Part shown: positions 36,986-45,507 of the stretch, in pieces
How positions within the stretch are numbered: position 1 is the first letter of the stretch
How the letters are laid out: each line of letters begins with the position of its first letter
Assembly (NCBI GenBank): GCA_963728475.1
Contig: CAVSKL010000004.1
Span: forward strand, 496,001-560,000
Reading direction: 5' to 3'
DNA length: 64,000 bases
DNA from: CAVSKL01 sp963728475 [NCBI: Candidatus Eiseniibacteriota bacterium]
GTDB taxonomy: Bacteria > Eisenbacteria > RBG-16-71-46 > JABDJR01
Program-made: the position numbers and the translations under genes
The notes under the pieces: model-generated
Told to the model about the DNA's origin: nothing
Database searches by the model: none
Seen by the model: the letters and a program-made list of their open reading frames with translations, nothing else

Positions 36986-38170
36986 TCATGAAGCCTGGCG
37001 CTGGTCGGCGGGCTCGGTGAGCTCGGCCTTGAGGTCCGCCACCTGCACCGAGAGCATGCTCAGGAAGAACGAGGAGAAGAGGATCTGCCCTCCCACCGCC
37101 AGGAGCGTGCTCCCCACGATGGCCTGGCGCAGCGCGTGAAGCTCGCCGAACCCGCTCCGGATCCAGGTCACCGCGACCGCCAGGTCCAGCCCGAACCCGG
37201 CCAGGAATACCACCAGGCCGAGGATGAGCCCCTTCTCGAGGTTGAAGTGCCGGGCGAGGGTACGGATGAGGGGATCGCCGCGGTCGAAGTGCCGCTCGTA
37301 GCTGTAGACCTTGGCGAAGAGGCCGGTGGTGATGACCTGGGTCCCGAGGATCGAGAGGAGGCTTCCCAGGATCATGCTGTGAACGTCGATCTCCCGGCCG
37401 CCGACGTGGAGCGGGCCGGGGTAGAGAACGGCGAGGAGGATCACCCCCAGCGCCAGGAGCGCCGAGCCCGGGACCAGGAAGAGGCCGGCCGGGCTGTACA
37501 TGAGCATGAATCGGAGGTGGCGCCACCCGTCCCGCCAGGTGCGGAGATGCGGCCGCCGGGTGCGCGCGTCCTTGTGGAGGGTGATCGGGATCTCGGCCAC
37601 GTTGAGCTTGGCCTTGCCCGCCTTGATCACCATCTCCGAGGCGAACTCCATGCCCGAGGTCCTCAGGTGCATCCGGTCGTAGGCCTCCCGGGTGAACGAC
37701 CGCATCCCGCAGTGGGCGTCCGAGATCCCGGTGCGGAAGAGGAGATTGAGGATCCCGGTGAGAACCGGGTTTCCCAGGTACCGGTGGAGGAAGGGCATGG
37801 CCCCGGGCTCGATCCGGCCCTTGAGGCGGGTCCCCATCACCATGTCCGCCCCCGCCCGGAGCGGCTCCAGGAACCGGCCGATGTCGGTCCAGTCATAGGA
37901 GTCGTCGGAGTCGCCCATGACCAGGTACCGGCCCCGGGCGGCGGCGAAGCCGGCCTGGTAGGCGTTGCCGTACCCTTTGAGCGGCTGGTGGACCACCCGG
38001 GCGCCGAAGGACTCGGCGATCTCCACCGAGCGGTCGGTGGAACCGTTGTCCGCCACCACGATCTCGGCGTCCAGGTCGAGCTTCTGGATCGTGCTCCTGG
38101 CCTTTTCCAGGCAGATGCCGAGAGTTTCCTCCTCGTTGAGGCAGGGCATGACCAGGGAGACTTCTGGCAA
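36986..38170 (-). CDS. Polyprenyl-phosphate-type glycosyltransferase (GT2) with membrane tail
   Basis: The 394-residue protein has a GT2 catalytic domain (about 1-215): VSLVMPCLNEEET, VADNGSTD and GDSDDSYDW (the metal-binding DxD region). Four or more helices follow (about 235-370), as in DPM1-like or GtrB-like enzymes that charge undecaprenyl phosphate with a sugar. It could supply the family 39-like transferase at 30744. The start is TTG at 38170, unusual, but AAGGAG lies 8 nt upstream and the next in-frame ATG would cut into the nucleotide-binding motif. Confidence 0.88.
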   Translation of the reverse strand: MPEVSLVMPCLNEEETLGICLEKARSTIQKLDLDAEIVVADNGSTDRSVEIAESFGARVVHQPLKGYGNAYQAGFAAARGRYLVMGDSDDSYDWTDIGRFLEPLRAGADMVMGTRLKGRIEPGAMPFLHRYLGNPVLTGILNLLFRTGISDAHCGMRSFTREAYDRMHLRTSGMEFASEMVIKAGKAKLNVAEIPITLHKDARTRRPHLRTWRDGWRHLRFMLMYSPAGLFLVPGSALLALGVILLAVLYPGPLHVGGREIDVHSMILGSLLSILGTQVITTGLFAKVYSYERHFDRGDPLIRTLARHFNLEKGLILGLVVFLAGFGLDLAVAVTWIRSGFGELHALRQAIVGSTLLAVGGQILFSSFFLSMLSVQVADLKAELTEPADQRQAS

Positions 38171-38331
38171 GCGGGGGGCTCCTTGGGAGGAGTGGATGTC
38201 GTGGCGCCGCCGCGGGTTCCGGCCCGGGCCCCGGGACCCGCTTCAAGCCGTTGACCGCGACTGAATTCCGGCCCGTGAGTTTAGCAGATCCGGAATCCCG
38301 GTTCCACGGCCCCGGGCCGGGGCCGGCACGC

Positions 38332-39645
38332 TCAGGGCAGGACGACCAGCCGCTCCGACGCCCCCCCATTCCGGAGGAAATACACCCCGGGGGGGACCCG
38401 CTGCCCCGACCCGTCGGTGAGGTTCCAGCGAAGGCCGGAGGGGGCCGGGGAGAGCCGGCGGACCAGGCGGCCGCTGAGGTCGTAGATCCGGACCGGGTGC
38501 GGGACGTCGGTCGCGATGTCCACGTAGGCGCGGGCCGGGTTGGGACCCAACCGGAGCGCGGTCCCCTCGCCGGTCCGGCCCGGATTTTGCTGCCCTCCGG
38601 GGGCGGGCCCGGCCAGCTGCGCCACCGCGGCGGCCGCGGCCCGGGCCACCTCGATCCCCATCCGCGGATCGGTGTTGGCGTAGACGTCGGTGGAGCGGTG
38701 ATAGGCCGGGTAGGCTTCGTAGTCACGGTCGATGAGGAGCACCGCGGGAACCCCGAAGTCCTCGAAGGCCTGGTGGTCACTGAACAGGGAAGCGTTGCTG
38801 AACTCGCGGCTCAGGCCGGTGTAGGCGTCCACCGCTTCCCCCACCAGCTGCATGAGCGGCGCCGAGGCCTCGTTGCCGTCGATGAGGACCCCGTACCGGT
38901 CCTTCCAGAACGAGATCATGTCGAAGATCACCGCTCCCCGCACTTCGGCCCCGGCCGCCTGGAGCGCCTTCACGTAGGCGCTGCTCCCGCGCAGGAACTG
39001 TTCCTCCCCGGTGAAGAGCACCAGCTCGACGGTGGAGTCGAACCGGCGGCCGGCCAGCGCCGCCGCCGCGGTGAGCACTCCCGCGCTCCCGCCGGCGTTG
39101 TCCTCGGCCCCCGGCGCCAGGGTCCACGACTTCTCCGAGATCGAATCCAGGTGCGCTCCCAGCACCACCACGCGGTTCGGGGTCTTCACGCCTTGGATCC
39201 GGGCCACCAGGTCCACCCGGGTGCCCCCGCCGATCGAGTACGCGGTGGAGTCCACGGTGTAGCCCATGGCGGCGAGCCGCTCCCGCGCATACTCCACCGC
39301 CCGGCGACCCTCCGGGCAGAGGGTATAGCGCGTCCGGAACAGGGTCCGGGCGCCGCCGACCTCCACCGAGTCCTCGCCGCTCAGGGCGCGGAGCGTCCGG
39401 TCGTAGCCGGAGAACGTCATCGCGTGAACGATGTCCCCGACCTCGGGGGAGAAGTTCGCGGGAGGGACGGCATCGAGGCTCGAGAACACGGCTCCGGCGG
39501 GAAGCGGGGCGTGCGGGCAGTCGGGATCGGCGGCGGGAGCGCCGGACGGCAGCACCCCGGAAGCCAACAGGAGCGCAGCGCCCACCAGGGGCGCGATCCG
39601 GCCGCGACCGGGCCGGACCATCGTGGGGGAATACGATGGCTTCAT
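38332..39645 (-). CDS. Secreted M28-family aminopeptidase with sorting domain
   Basis: A 437-residue exported zinc peptidase. The signal peptide covers about 1-39. The M28 core (about 115-335) has the zinc ligands in LGAHLDSIS, AEDNAGGSAG, GEEQFLRGS and SDHQAFEDFGVPAV. Residues from about 360 onward are a sorting/FlgD-like domain (GPNPARAYVD ... IYDLSGRLVRRL ... GVYFLRN). It likely hydrolyses peptides outside the cell or on its surface. The start is ATG 39645. The 256-bp gap beyond it holds no gene that I can support. Confidence 0.9.
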   Translation of the reverse strand: MKPSYSPTMVRPGRGRIAPLVGAALLLASGVLPSGAPAADPDCPHAPLPAGAVFSSLDAVPPANFSPEVGDIVHAMTFSGYDRTLRALSGEDSVEVGGARTLFRTRYTLCPEGRRAVEYARERLAAMGYTVDSTAYSIGGGTRVDLVARIQGVKTPNRVVVLGAHLDSISEKSWTLAPGAEDNAGGSAGVLTAAAALAGRRFDSTVELVLFTGEEQFLRGSSAYVKALQAAGAEVRGAVIFDMISFWKDRYGVLIDGNEASAPLMQLVGEAVDAYTGLSREFSNASLFSDHQAFEDFGVPAVLLIDRDYEAYPAYHRSTDVYANTDPRMGIEVARAAAAAVAQLAGPAPGGQQNPGRTGEGTALRLGPNPARAYVDIATDVPHPVRIYDLSGRLVRRLSPAPSGLRWNLTDGSGQRVPPGVYFLRNGGASERLVVLP

Positions 39646-39901
39646 GACGTGACGGCCTTCCAGGACGAGGGGCTCGACGGTGATTCCGAGGGGACTTCAA
39701 GGATATCATCGGCACGGGAGCGCCCGGAACCGGGTGAAGCCTCCCGCGTTCAAATTGTTTCGCGCGCGCCGCCGAGAACTCCGCAAAGTTTACGAGAAGG
39801 TTGGAACGGCCGGCGGGGTTCGAGTCAGGGCGAAAACGAAATCGGATGGCATTCGAAGCGGTGCAGACCGTCCTGAACCCGTGACCCGGGAACCGCGCGG
39901 G

Positions 39902-41128
39902 TCAGGGTTCGAGCAAGCGCACCGCCTCCTCGACCGGTTCGCGCGTGAGGTACTCGGCGGGGTCGCCGCCGGCGAGCGCGCCGGCCGGGATCGCCAGCAC
40001 CGGGCCCGCGTAGCCGGTGCGAAGGCTGCCGGCCCGGTCGGCCAGCCCGAGCGCGCGCGCGCCGCCCGCGGTCGCCATCTCGAGCACCGCGGCCGCGGGG
40101 ATCTCCGGGGCCGCCTTCCGGAGCGCCCGCATCTCCGCCCACACCGAGAGGTCGTGATTGGTCGCCCGGGAATCGGTGCCCAGGCACAGCGGCACCCCGG
40201 CGCGGTGAAGGGCGAGCGCGGGAGCGGGGGGAAGGCCCAGGTAGGCGTTGCTGCGCGGGCAGAGGCAGACCGAAGCCCCGCTCCCGGCCACTCGCGCGAT
40301 CGCCCGGGCATCCAGGTGCACCGCGTGCACCAAGAGCGCCCGCCGGTCGAGCGCCGGTTCCAGCATCTCCACCGCTCCCGTTCCCGGGAGCGGGAACGAT
40401 CCGTCCCATACCCCGAGCCCCTCCAGGTACGCGAGGAGCGGGCCGGCGCCGCGCTCCAGGAACGCGTCCTCGCCCGGCGGCTCGGCGAGATGGGTGGACC
40501 AGACCCAGTGGTGTTCCCGGCTCGCCCGCGCGGTCTCGCCCCAGAATTCCGGCCACACCGAGTACGGCGCGTGGGGGGAGAGACCGGCTCGCGCCCCTCC
40601 GGCGGGCGGCGGGACCGCTTGATCGAACGCCGTGGCGGCGCGGAGCGCGGCGGCGAACCGCTCCCGCGCCCGCTCCGCGGTCACGCCCAGGAACTCGAAG
40701 AACACCCGCGCGGCCAGGCCGGTCTCCTCGCGCAGGATCGCGGCCCCCTCGGGCCGGGTGGTGATCTCGCCCACCGCCGCCGTTCCCAGTCGACGGCACT
40801 CGGCGATCCCCTCGCGCACCGCGTCCCGGACCGAGGCTTCGGACAGCGACGCGGAGGCGCGGGCAACCTGCGCGAGCCCGTCGAAGAAACCGGCCCCTGG
40901 AGACACCGTCCCCGCGAGCCCGGTGAGGGAGAGATGGGTGTGCGCGTTGACCAGGCCGGGAAGGAGGATCGTCGCGCCGAGGTCGCGGACCCCGGCCGCG
41001 GGCCGGCCGGCGAGAACGGAGGACGCGGGGCCGGCGGCGAACACGACGCCGCCGTCGGTCGCCACCGCCCCGTCCCGGACGGGAGGGCTCGAGATGGGGA
41101 GCACCCAGCGCGCTCGATAGATCGTCAC
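39902..41128 (-). CDS. Amidohydrolase, deaminase-like (TrzA/SsnA/MtaD group)
   Basis: A 408-residue metal-dependent hydrolase. The HxH motif is in LVNAHTHLSLTG, further ligands are in SPHAPYSV, STHLAEPPGED and LGTDSRATNHD. This set fits the nucleoside/aromatic deaminase branch (SsnA, MtaD, aminodeoxyfutalosine deaminase). No menaquinone genes are adjacent, so the substrate stays open. The start is GTG at 41128 with GGAGGTG just upstream. It is divergent from the gene at 41297. Confidence 0.82.
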   Translation of the reverse strand: MTIYRARWVLPISSPPVRDGAVATDGGVVFAAGPASSVLAGRPAAGVRDLGATILLPGLVNAHTHLSLTGLAGTVSPGAGFFDGLAQVARASASLSEASVRDAVREGIAECRRLGTAAVGEITTRPEGAAILREETGLAARVFFEFLGVTAERARERFAAALRAATAFDQAVPPPAGGARAGLSPHAPYSVWPEFWGETARASREHHWVWSTHLAEPPGEDAFLERGAGPLLAYLEGLGVWDGSFPLPGTGAVEMLEPALDRRALLVHAVHLDARAIARVAGSGASVCLCPRSNAYLGLPPAPALALHRAGVPLCLGTDSRATNHDLSVWAEMRALRKAAPEIPAAAVLEMATAGGARALGLADRAGSLRTGYAGPVLAIPAGALAGGDPAEYLTREPVEEAVRLLEP

Positions 41129-41271
41129 CGCACCTCCGCCGGCGCCGGCGCCGGAAACGCCGCTTCACCTTGCCAGACCCCGGGGTCCGCGGCAACGCCG
41201 GATCAAGGCCACGATTTCGCTGGTCTCCGCTCATGGGCACTTGTAAGATATTCGCCCTTAACGTCTTGTGT

Positions 41272-41283
41272 CTCCAGCTGGAG
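41272..41283. promoter_or_regulatory. Palindrome overlapping a ribosome-binding site
   Basis: CTCCAGCTGGAG is a perfect 12-bp palindrome whose right arm overlaps the GGAGGAG (41280-41286) that precedes the gene at 41297. It could be an operator or simply a chance feature. Confidence 0.3.
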
Positions 41284-41296
41284 GAGCGTGACCAGC

Positions 41297-41719
41297 ATGT
41301 CCGAACCGAGATCCGCCGGGCTCGCGGAAGAAACCCGGGAAGCGGAGCGGCTCTACCGGGCGCTATTCGACGGACCGGTGCCTCCGGCGGTGGCGGAGCG
41401 GTTCGCGCTGGCCTCGAAGCGGCTGGAGGCGCGTTTCGATGCCGCCGAGGTCGCCCGCTACCGGCGGGCCCTGGACCGGGTAGCCGACCTGGAAGCGCTG
41501 GAGATCGCCTGCCGGTACCGCCGCACCCTGCCGCTTCTGAGCCGCAAGTTCCGGATCATGGTGGCCATGGCCGAGACCGTGCCCGAGACCCAGGCGAGCT
41601 TCGTGAACGAACGGTCGAGCTTGGCGCGGGGACTCTGGGTGATCGCGGCGGGCGGGTTCCGCTCGGTCTACAAGCTGGGGAAGGGGCTCCTGCTTCAAGG
41701 GAGGCTCGGCCATGACTGA
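41297..41719 (+). CDS. Conserved-looking protein of unknown function
   Basis: A 140-residue protein that I do not recognise. It is helical and charged (ERFALASKRLEARFDAAEVARYRRALD), with a more hydrophobic C-terminal segment (SLARGLWVIAAGGFRSVYKLGKGLLL) that may lie against a membrane. Codon use matches its neighbours, and GGAGGAG precedes the ATG, so it is probably real. It sits 44 nt upstream of the flavin oxidoreductase and is probably in its operon. Confidence 0.6.
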   Translation: MSEPRSAGLAEETREAERLYRALFDGPVPPAVAERFALASKRLEARFDAAEVARYRRALDRVADLEALEIACRYRRTLPLLSRKFRIMVAMAETVPETQASFVNERSSLARGLWVIAAGGFRSVYKLGKGLLLQGRLGHD

Positions 41720-41763
41720 CCGGGGCTTCCCGCCGCTCCCTGCCCCCGAAGGAGCGCCGCCCC

Positions 41764-43356
41764 GTGCATGACGTGATCCTGGTGGGCTCCGGCGCGTCCG
41801 GGGTGGCCGCCGCGCTGGAGCTGAGCGGGCGGGGAATCCGTCCCCTCATCCTGGACGTCGGCCACCGCAAGCACGAGCGCATCCCGAGGGTGGAGGAAAA
41901 CCTATACGACCACCGCCGGCGCCACGACACCTTCCCCCTCCTGGTCGGCGAAGGCCTGGAAGGCCTTTCCAACGTCCTCACCGACCGCGTGCTTCCGGTC
42001 AAGCTCACCACGCCCAACATGGAGTACATGACCCGGGACACGCAACGGCTGGCTCCGGTGGAGGAGACGGACTTCAGCCTCGTCCAGAGCCTCTCCGCCG
42101 GCGGGTTGGGAAACGCCTGGGGGGCGGGCCTCTACCGGTTCGTGGACCAGGACCTGGAAGGGTTTCCCATCACCGCCGCGGATCTGGAGCCCTTTTTCGA
42201 CGCGTTGACCGGCGAGATCGGGATCGGGGGCGAGGAGGACGATCTCGCTCCCTTTTTCGGGAGCACGGAGGGCCTTCTCCCGCCGCTCCGGCTCTCCCAC
42301 AACATCGACCGGCTCTACCGGGGCTACCGCCGCCGCCGCGCGGCGTTTCACCGGGACCGGCTTTACCTGGGCCGGGCCCGGGTGGCCGCGCTCGCCCGGT
42401 CCCTCGACGGGCGGCCCGCGGTGGATTACCGAAGCCTGGAATTCTGGCAGGACACTCCCGCCATCTACTCCCCGCGCTTCACCCTGGACCGGCTGGCGGC
42501 CTCGGACCGGGTGGACTACCGGAGCGGGTTCCTGGTGGAGGCCTGGCGCGAGACCGCGGAAGGGATCGAGGTCCGGGGGCGCGACCTGGAGGCGGACGGC
42601 GCCGGGCGCACCTTCTCCGCCCGGAAACTGCTCCTGGCCGCGGGCGCCGTCAACACCTCCCGGATCGTGCTCCGCTCGTTCGAGGACTACGAGACCGAGC
42701 TGGAGCTTCTCGAGAACCCGGCCCTTCAGATTCCGTTCGTGCTGCCCGGGAGCTTGGGACGGGCGCTGGACCGGACCGCGTTCGGGCTGGTTCAGCTCAA
42801 CATGATCTGGAAGTCGGCGTACTGGAGGTGCACGGTCCAGGGGAGCATCATGGAGATCACCTCCCCGGCGCGGGCGGAGTTCTTCGAGAGCCTTCCGCTC
42901 TCGGCGCGGGCCAACCTGGGACTCCTGCGGGTGCTGCTGCCGTCCATGCTGGTGATGCAGCTCTTCTTCCCGGGGCAGGCCGAGCCGGCCTCGCGGGTCT
43001 CCCTCCGGCCGGACGGGCGGTTGCGCATCCACGGCCATCCCAACACCATCGATCTCGCGGGGTTGAAGCCGCTCCTCGCCCACTTCCGCCGGGCGGGGGC
43101 CTGGAGCGCGCTCCCCCTGGTGGTGCGCGTCCCGGTGGGGCACTCCATCCACTACGCGGGGACGCTCCCCATGAGACCCGTCCCCGGACGCTACCAGTGC
43201 GACCCGGGCGGGCGTCTGTCCGGAACCCGGGGGGTGTTCGTGGTGGACTCCGCCTCCTTCTCCCGGCTCCCGGCCAAGAACATGTCCTTCGGCATGATGG
43301 CCAACGCCATGCGCATCGCCTCCGGGGTGGCCCGGGAGCTGAAGGGCGACGGATGA
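41764..43356 (+). CDS. GMC-like FAD-dependent oxidoreductase
   Basis: A 530-residue flavoprotein. VGSGASGVAAALELSG at 8-23 is the FAD-binding GxGxxG motif. The C-terminal region has HYAGTLPM and GVFVVDSASFSRLPAKNMSFGMMANAMRIA, equivalent to the GMC signature with the catalytic His/Asn segment. Substrate oxidation of a hydroxyl group is likely; the partner epimerase gene suggests a sugar or sterol-like alcohol. The start is GTG at 41764 after AAGGAG. It overlaps the next gene by ATGA. Confidence 0.8.
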   Translation: MHDVILVGSGASGVAAALELSGRGIRPLILDVGHRKHERIPRVEENLYDHRRRHDTFPLLVGEGLEGLSNVLTDRVLPVKLTTPNMEYMTRDTQRLAPVEETDFSLVQSLSAGGLGNAWGAGLYRFVDQDLEGFPITAADLEPFFDALTGEIGIGGEEDDLAPFFGSTEGLLPPLRLSHNIDRLYRGYRRRRAAFHRDRLYLGRARVAALARSLDGRPAVDYRSLEFWQDTPAIYSPRFTLDRLAASDRVDYRSGFLVEAWRETAEGIEVRGRDLEADGAGRTFSARKLLLAAGAVNTSRIVLRSFEDYETELELLENPALQIPFVLPGSLGRALDRTAFGLVQLNMIWKSAYWRCTVQGSIMEITSPARAEFFESLPLSARANLGLLRVLLPSMLVMQLFFPGQAEPASRVSLRPDGRLRIHGHPNTIDLAGLKPLLAHFRRAGAWSALPLVVRVPVGHSIHYAGTLPMRPVPGRYQCDPGGRLSGTRGVFVVDSASFSRLPAKNMSFGMMANAMRIASGVARELKGDG

Positions 43357-44237
43357 GGACGGTGCTGGTGACCGGAGCGGGCGGGTTCATCGCCCGGGCC
43401 GCCGCCCGCCGGCTCGCTGCCGGGGGGTGCCGGGTGATCGGGGTCTCTCATTCGGGGGCGGCCGGACCGGAGTACGCGCGTACGGTGCGGGCGGGCCTCG
43501 GAGATTCCCTGAATGGTCTCCTGGAGGGGGAGCGGCTGGACGCGGTGATCCACGCCGCGGTACACGCCGGCGAGGACGAGTACCGGGTGAACGTGGAGGG
43601 GACCCGCCGGTGGCTCGCCGAGACCTCGGAACGCGGCGCGCCGCTCCAGGTCTTCCTGAGCACGCTCTCGGCCAGGCCCGATGCGCTCTCCGCCTACGGC
43701 CGCTCCAAGTACGCGCTGGAAGACCCGTTCGTGGCGGCCGGGGGCGCCGTCCTCCGCCTGGGGGTGGTGGTGGGGAACGGCGGCATGTTCGGAAAGATGG
43801 TGGAGTCGCTCCGGCGGGCCCCGGTGGTTCCGCTTCTTGACGGAGGACGAGGCCGGATTCATGTCCTAGGCATCGACTTCCTCGCGCTCCTGTTGGCCCG
43901 GATCGTGACGGAGGACGGCGGAGGATTCCGGGGCCGGGTTCTCCATGTGCAGCAGCCCGAGCCCCATAGCTTGTCCGAGGTGCTGGAGGCGATCCGCCGC
44001 CACTACGGGTTTTCCTGCCGGTTCGTGTCCGTGCCCCTGGGGCCGGTCGAGTTGGCGGTGGGAATCTTGGAGCGAATCCCCGGCGTCCGCCTCCCGGTGT
44101 CGGGGACCAACCTCAGGGGACTCCGTCAGAGCCGGAACGAGACCTTCCCATCCGACTTCCCGGAGCTGGGATTCCCGGTCGAGAGCCTGGACCAGCTCGT
44201 GGCCCGGGCCGCGGCCCGGGCGCGGGATGGAGGCTGA
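43353..44237 (+). CDS. NAD-dependent epimerase/dehydratase (extended SDR)
   Basis: A 294-residue SDR. TGAGGFIA at 7-14 is the nucleotide-binding GxxGxxA loop; STLSA provides the Ser and YGRSKY the Y-x-x-x-K catalytic pair. It probably acts on a nucleotide sugar or on the product of the coupled oxidoreductase. Its start lies in the stop of that gene (ATGA at 43353-43356), so it is best read as a functional pair with it. Confidence 0.85.
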   Translation: MRTVLVTGAGGFIARAAARRLAAGGCRVIGVSHSGAAGPEYARTVRAGLGDSLNGLLEGERLDAVIHAAVHAGEDEYRVNVEGTRRWLAETSERGAPLQVFLSTLSARPDALSAYGRSKYALEDPFVAAGGAVLRLGVVVGNGGMFGKMVESLRRAPVVPLLDGGRGRIHVLGIDFLALLLARIVTEDGGGFRGRVLHVQQPEPHSLSEVLEAIRRHYGFSCRFVSVPLGPVELAVGILERIPGVRLPVSGTNLRGLRQSRNETFPSDFPELGFPVESLDQLVARAAARARDGG

Positions 44238-44272
44238 GATCGGGGGCCCCGGCCCGGGTCACCCCGGACCGA

Positions 44273-45286
44273 TCAGGACCTGCTCACCGGAGCATCGGGG
44301 GTATTCTGCATGTCGTACGCGACCGCCGAGAGCAGAAGCTGGAAGCCCAGGATGACCGGAATCGCAGCCAGCATCACCGTCCCCGTGGTGGCGGGCATGT
44401 GACTCTGGCTGGAGTGGATCCACCGGAGCCCTCCGAACACCAGGCCCCACAGGACCAGGAGTGTGCCCGACACCAGGTACACCGATCCGATGGAGAAATC
44501 CATCACGAAGTATTGCAGCCAGACTCGACGGGCAAGTCCCTTCAACAGCAGGGACGGGAATTCCCGCAAGGTTCGGGTGATGGAGAGCGAAGAAACATTG
44601 TCCAGGTACCGGGCGGGCATGCTTACGTCTACCACCACGGCCCGCAGGATGTTCAACTCTATCAACAGGCTGCTCTCGAAAAAGTAACGGGAATGGATCC
44701 GTTCCCGGCTCAGTTCGGTGAAAACCCGACTGGAAATCGCCGTATAGCCGTTGGTGGGATCGAAGATGTTCCAGTATCCGCTGGCCAGCTTGGTCAGGAA
44801 CGACAGGCCCAGATTGCCCCATCGGCGGATCAGGGGCATATGCAAGAGAGCCTCGTATTGTACGAATCGGTTGCCCTTGGCGTAGTCCGCCCGCCCTCGC
44901 AGAATGGGCCGGATCAGCGGGGAGAGAAATTCCGGGGCCATCTGTCCGTCCCCGTCCATCTTGACCATGATCGTGGCGCCCAACTCGACGGATTTGGCGT
45001 AGCCGGAGAGCATCGCCCCGCCCACGCCCCGGTTGACGGTGTGCCGGATCAGGCTCAGGCGCGGATCTGCCGCCGCCAGGGCTTCTTCGGCGCTTCGGTC
45101 CGGACTGGCATCGTCCACGGCGACGATCCCGGCCACCCAGTCCGGAATCGAGGCGATCACGTCACGGACGTGCGGCTCCACCCGGTACATGGGGATGACC
45201 ACGAACACCACGGGTTCGGGTTCGCCCCGCGCGACCTGGTGGGGTGGAAGGGCAAAGACGTCGACGGGATCCTGGTTGGTGGTCAC
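44273..45286 (-). CDS. Glycosyltransferase family 2, membrane-anchored
   Basis: A GT2 enzyme of 337 residues with VVIPMYRVEPHV, VDDASPD and KMDGDGQM (the DxD region) and two C-terminal helices (about 250-275 and 300-325). It resembles enzymes that load undecaprenyl phosphate. GTG 45286, with GGAAGAAG upstream, gives this length; a TTG at 45364 would extend it by 26 residues. The gene is visibly less GC-rich than its neighbours, with more AT-ending codons, a sign of recent transfer or relaxed bias. Confidence 0.83.
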   Translation of the reverse strand: MTTNQDPVDVFALPPHQVARGEPEPVVFVVIPMYRVEPHVRDVIASIPDWVAGIVAVDDASPDRSAEEALAAADPRLSLIRHTVNRGVGGAMLSGYAKSVELGATIMVKMDGDGQMAPEFLSPLIRPILRGRADYAKGNRFVQYEALLHMPLIRRWGNLGLSFLTKLASGYWNIFDPTNGYTAISSRVFTELSRERIHSRYFFESSLLIELNILRAVVVDVSMPARYLDNVSSLSITRTLREFPSLLLKGLARRVWLQYFVMDFSIGSVYLVSGTLLVLWGLVFGGLRWIHSSQSHMPATTGTVMLAAIPVILGFQLLLSAVAYDMQNTPDAPVSRS

Positions 45287-45382
45287 TCGCTTCTTCCGTT
45301 GAGCGGGCGGGGGGGTCGCGGGTCCGGATGGGCTCTCAACCCGGGCGAAAAGCCGTCCTTGCAAGGAATTAGATCCACATGG

Positions 45383-45412
45383 ATTCTAGTGAAGGGCTCG
45401 AAGGGATGTCAA
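45383..45412 (-). promoter_or_regulatory. Strong promoter for the glycosyltransferase at 44273
   Basis: On the minus strand, TTGACA (45412-45407), an 18-bp spacer and TAGAAT (45388-45383). This is the closest match to the sigma70 consensus that I found in the window. An imperfect inverted repeat, TAGATCCA ... TGGATTCTA (45370-45388), overlaps the -10 and start site and may be an operator. Confidence 0.6.
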
Positions 45413-45451
45413 TCACGGGACCGGAACCCCGGTGCGCGGTTCCCGGAGCGG

Positions 45452-45481
45452 TTGCGGCTCATTGAAGTGCGTCAGTATGAT
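45452..45481 (+). promoter_or_regulatory. ETF-QO promoter
   Basis: TTGCGG (45452-45457), an 18-bp spacer, then TATGAT (45476-45481). The transcript would start about 20 nt before the ATG at 45508, just upstream of the AGGAG ribosome-binding site. Confidence 0.5.
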
Positions 45482-45507
45482 CTCCCCCTGCATTGAGGAG
45501 AGGATCC

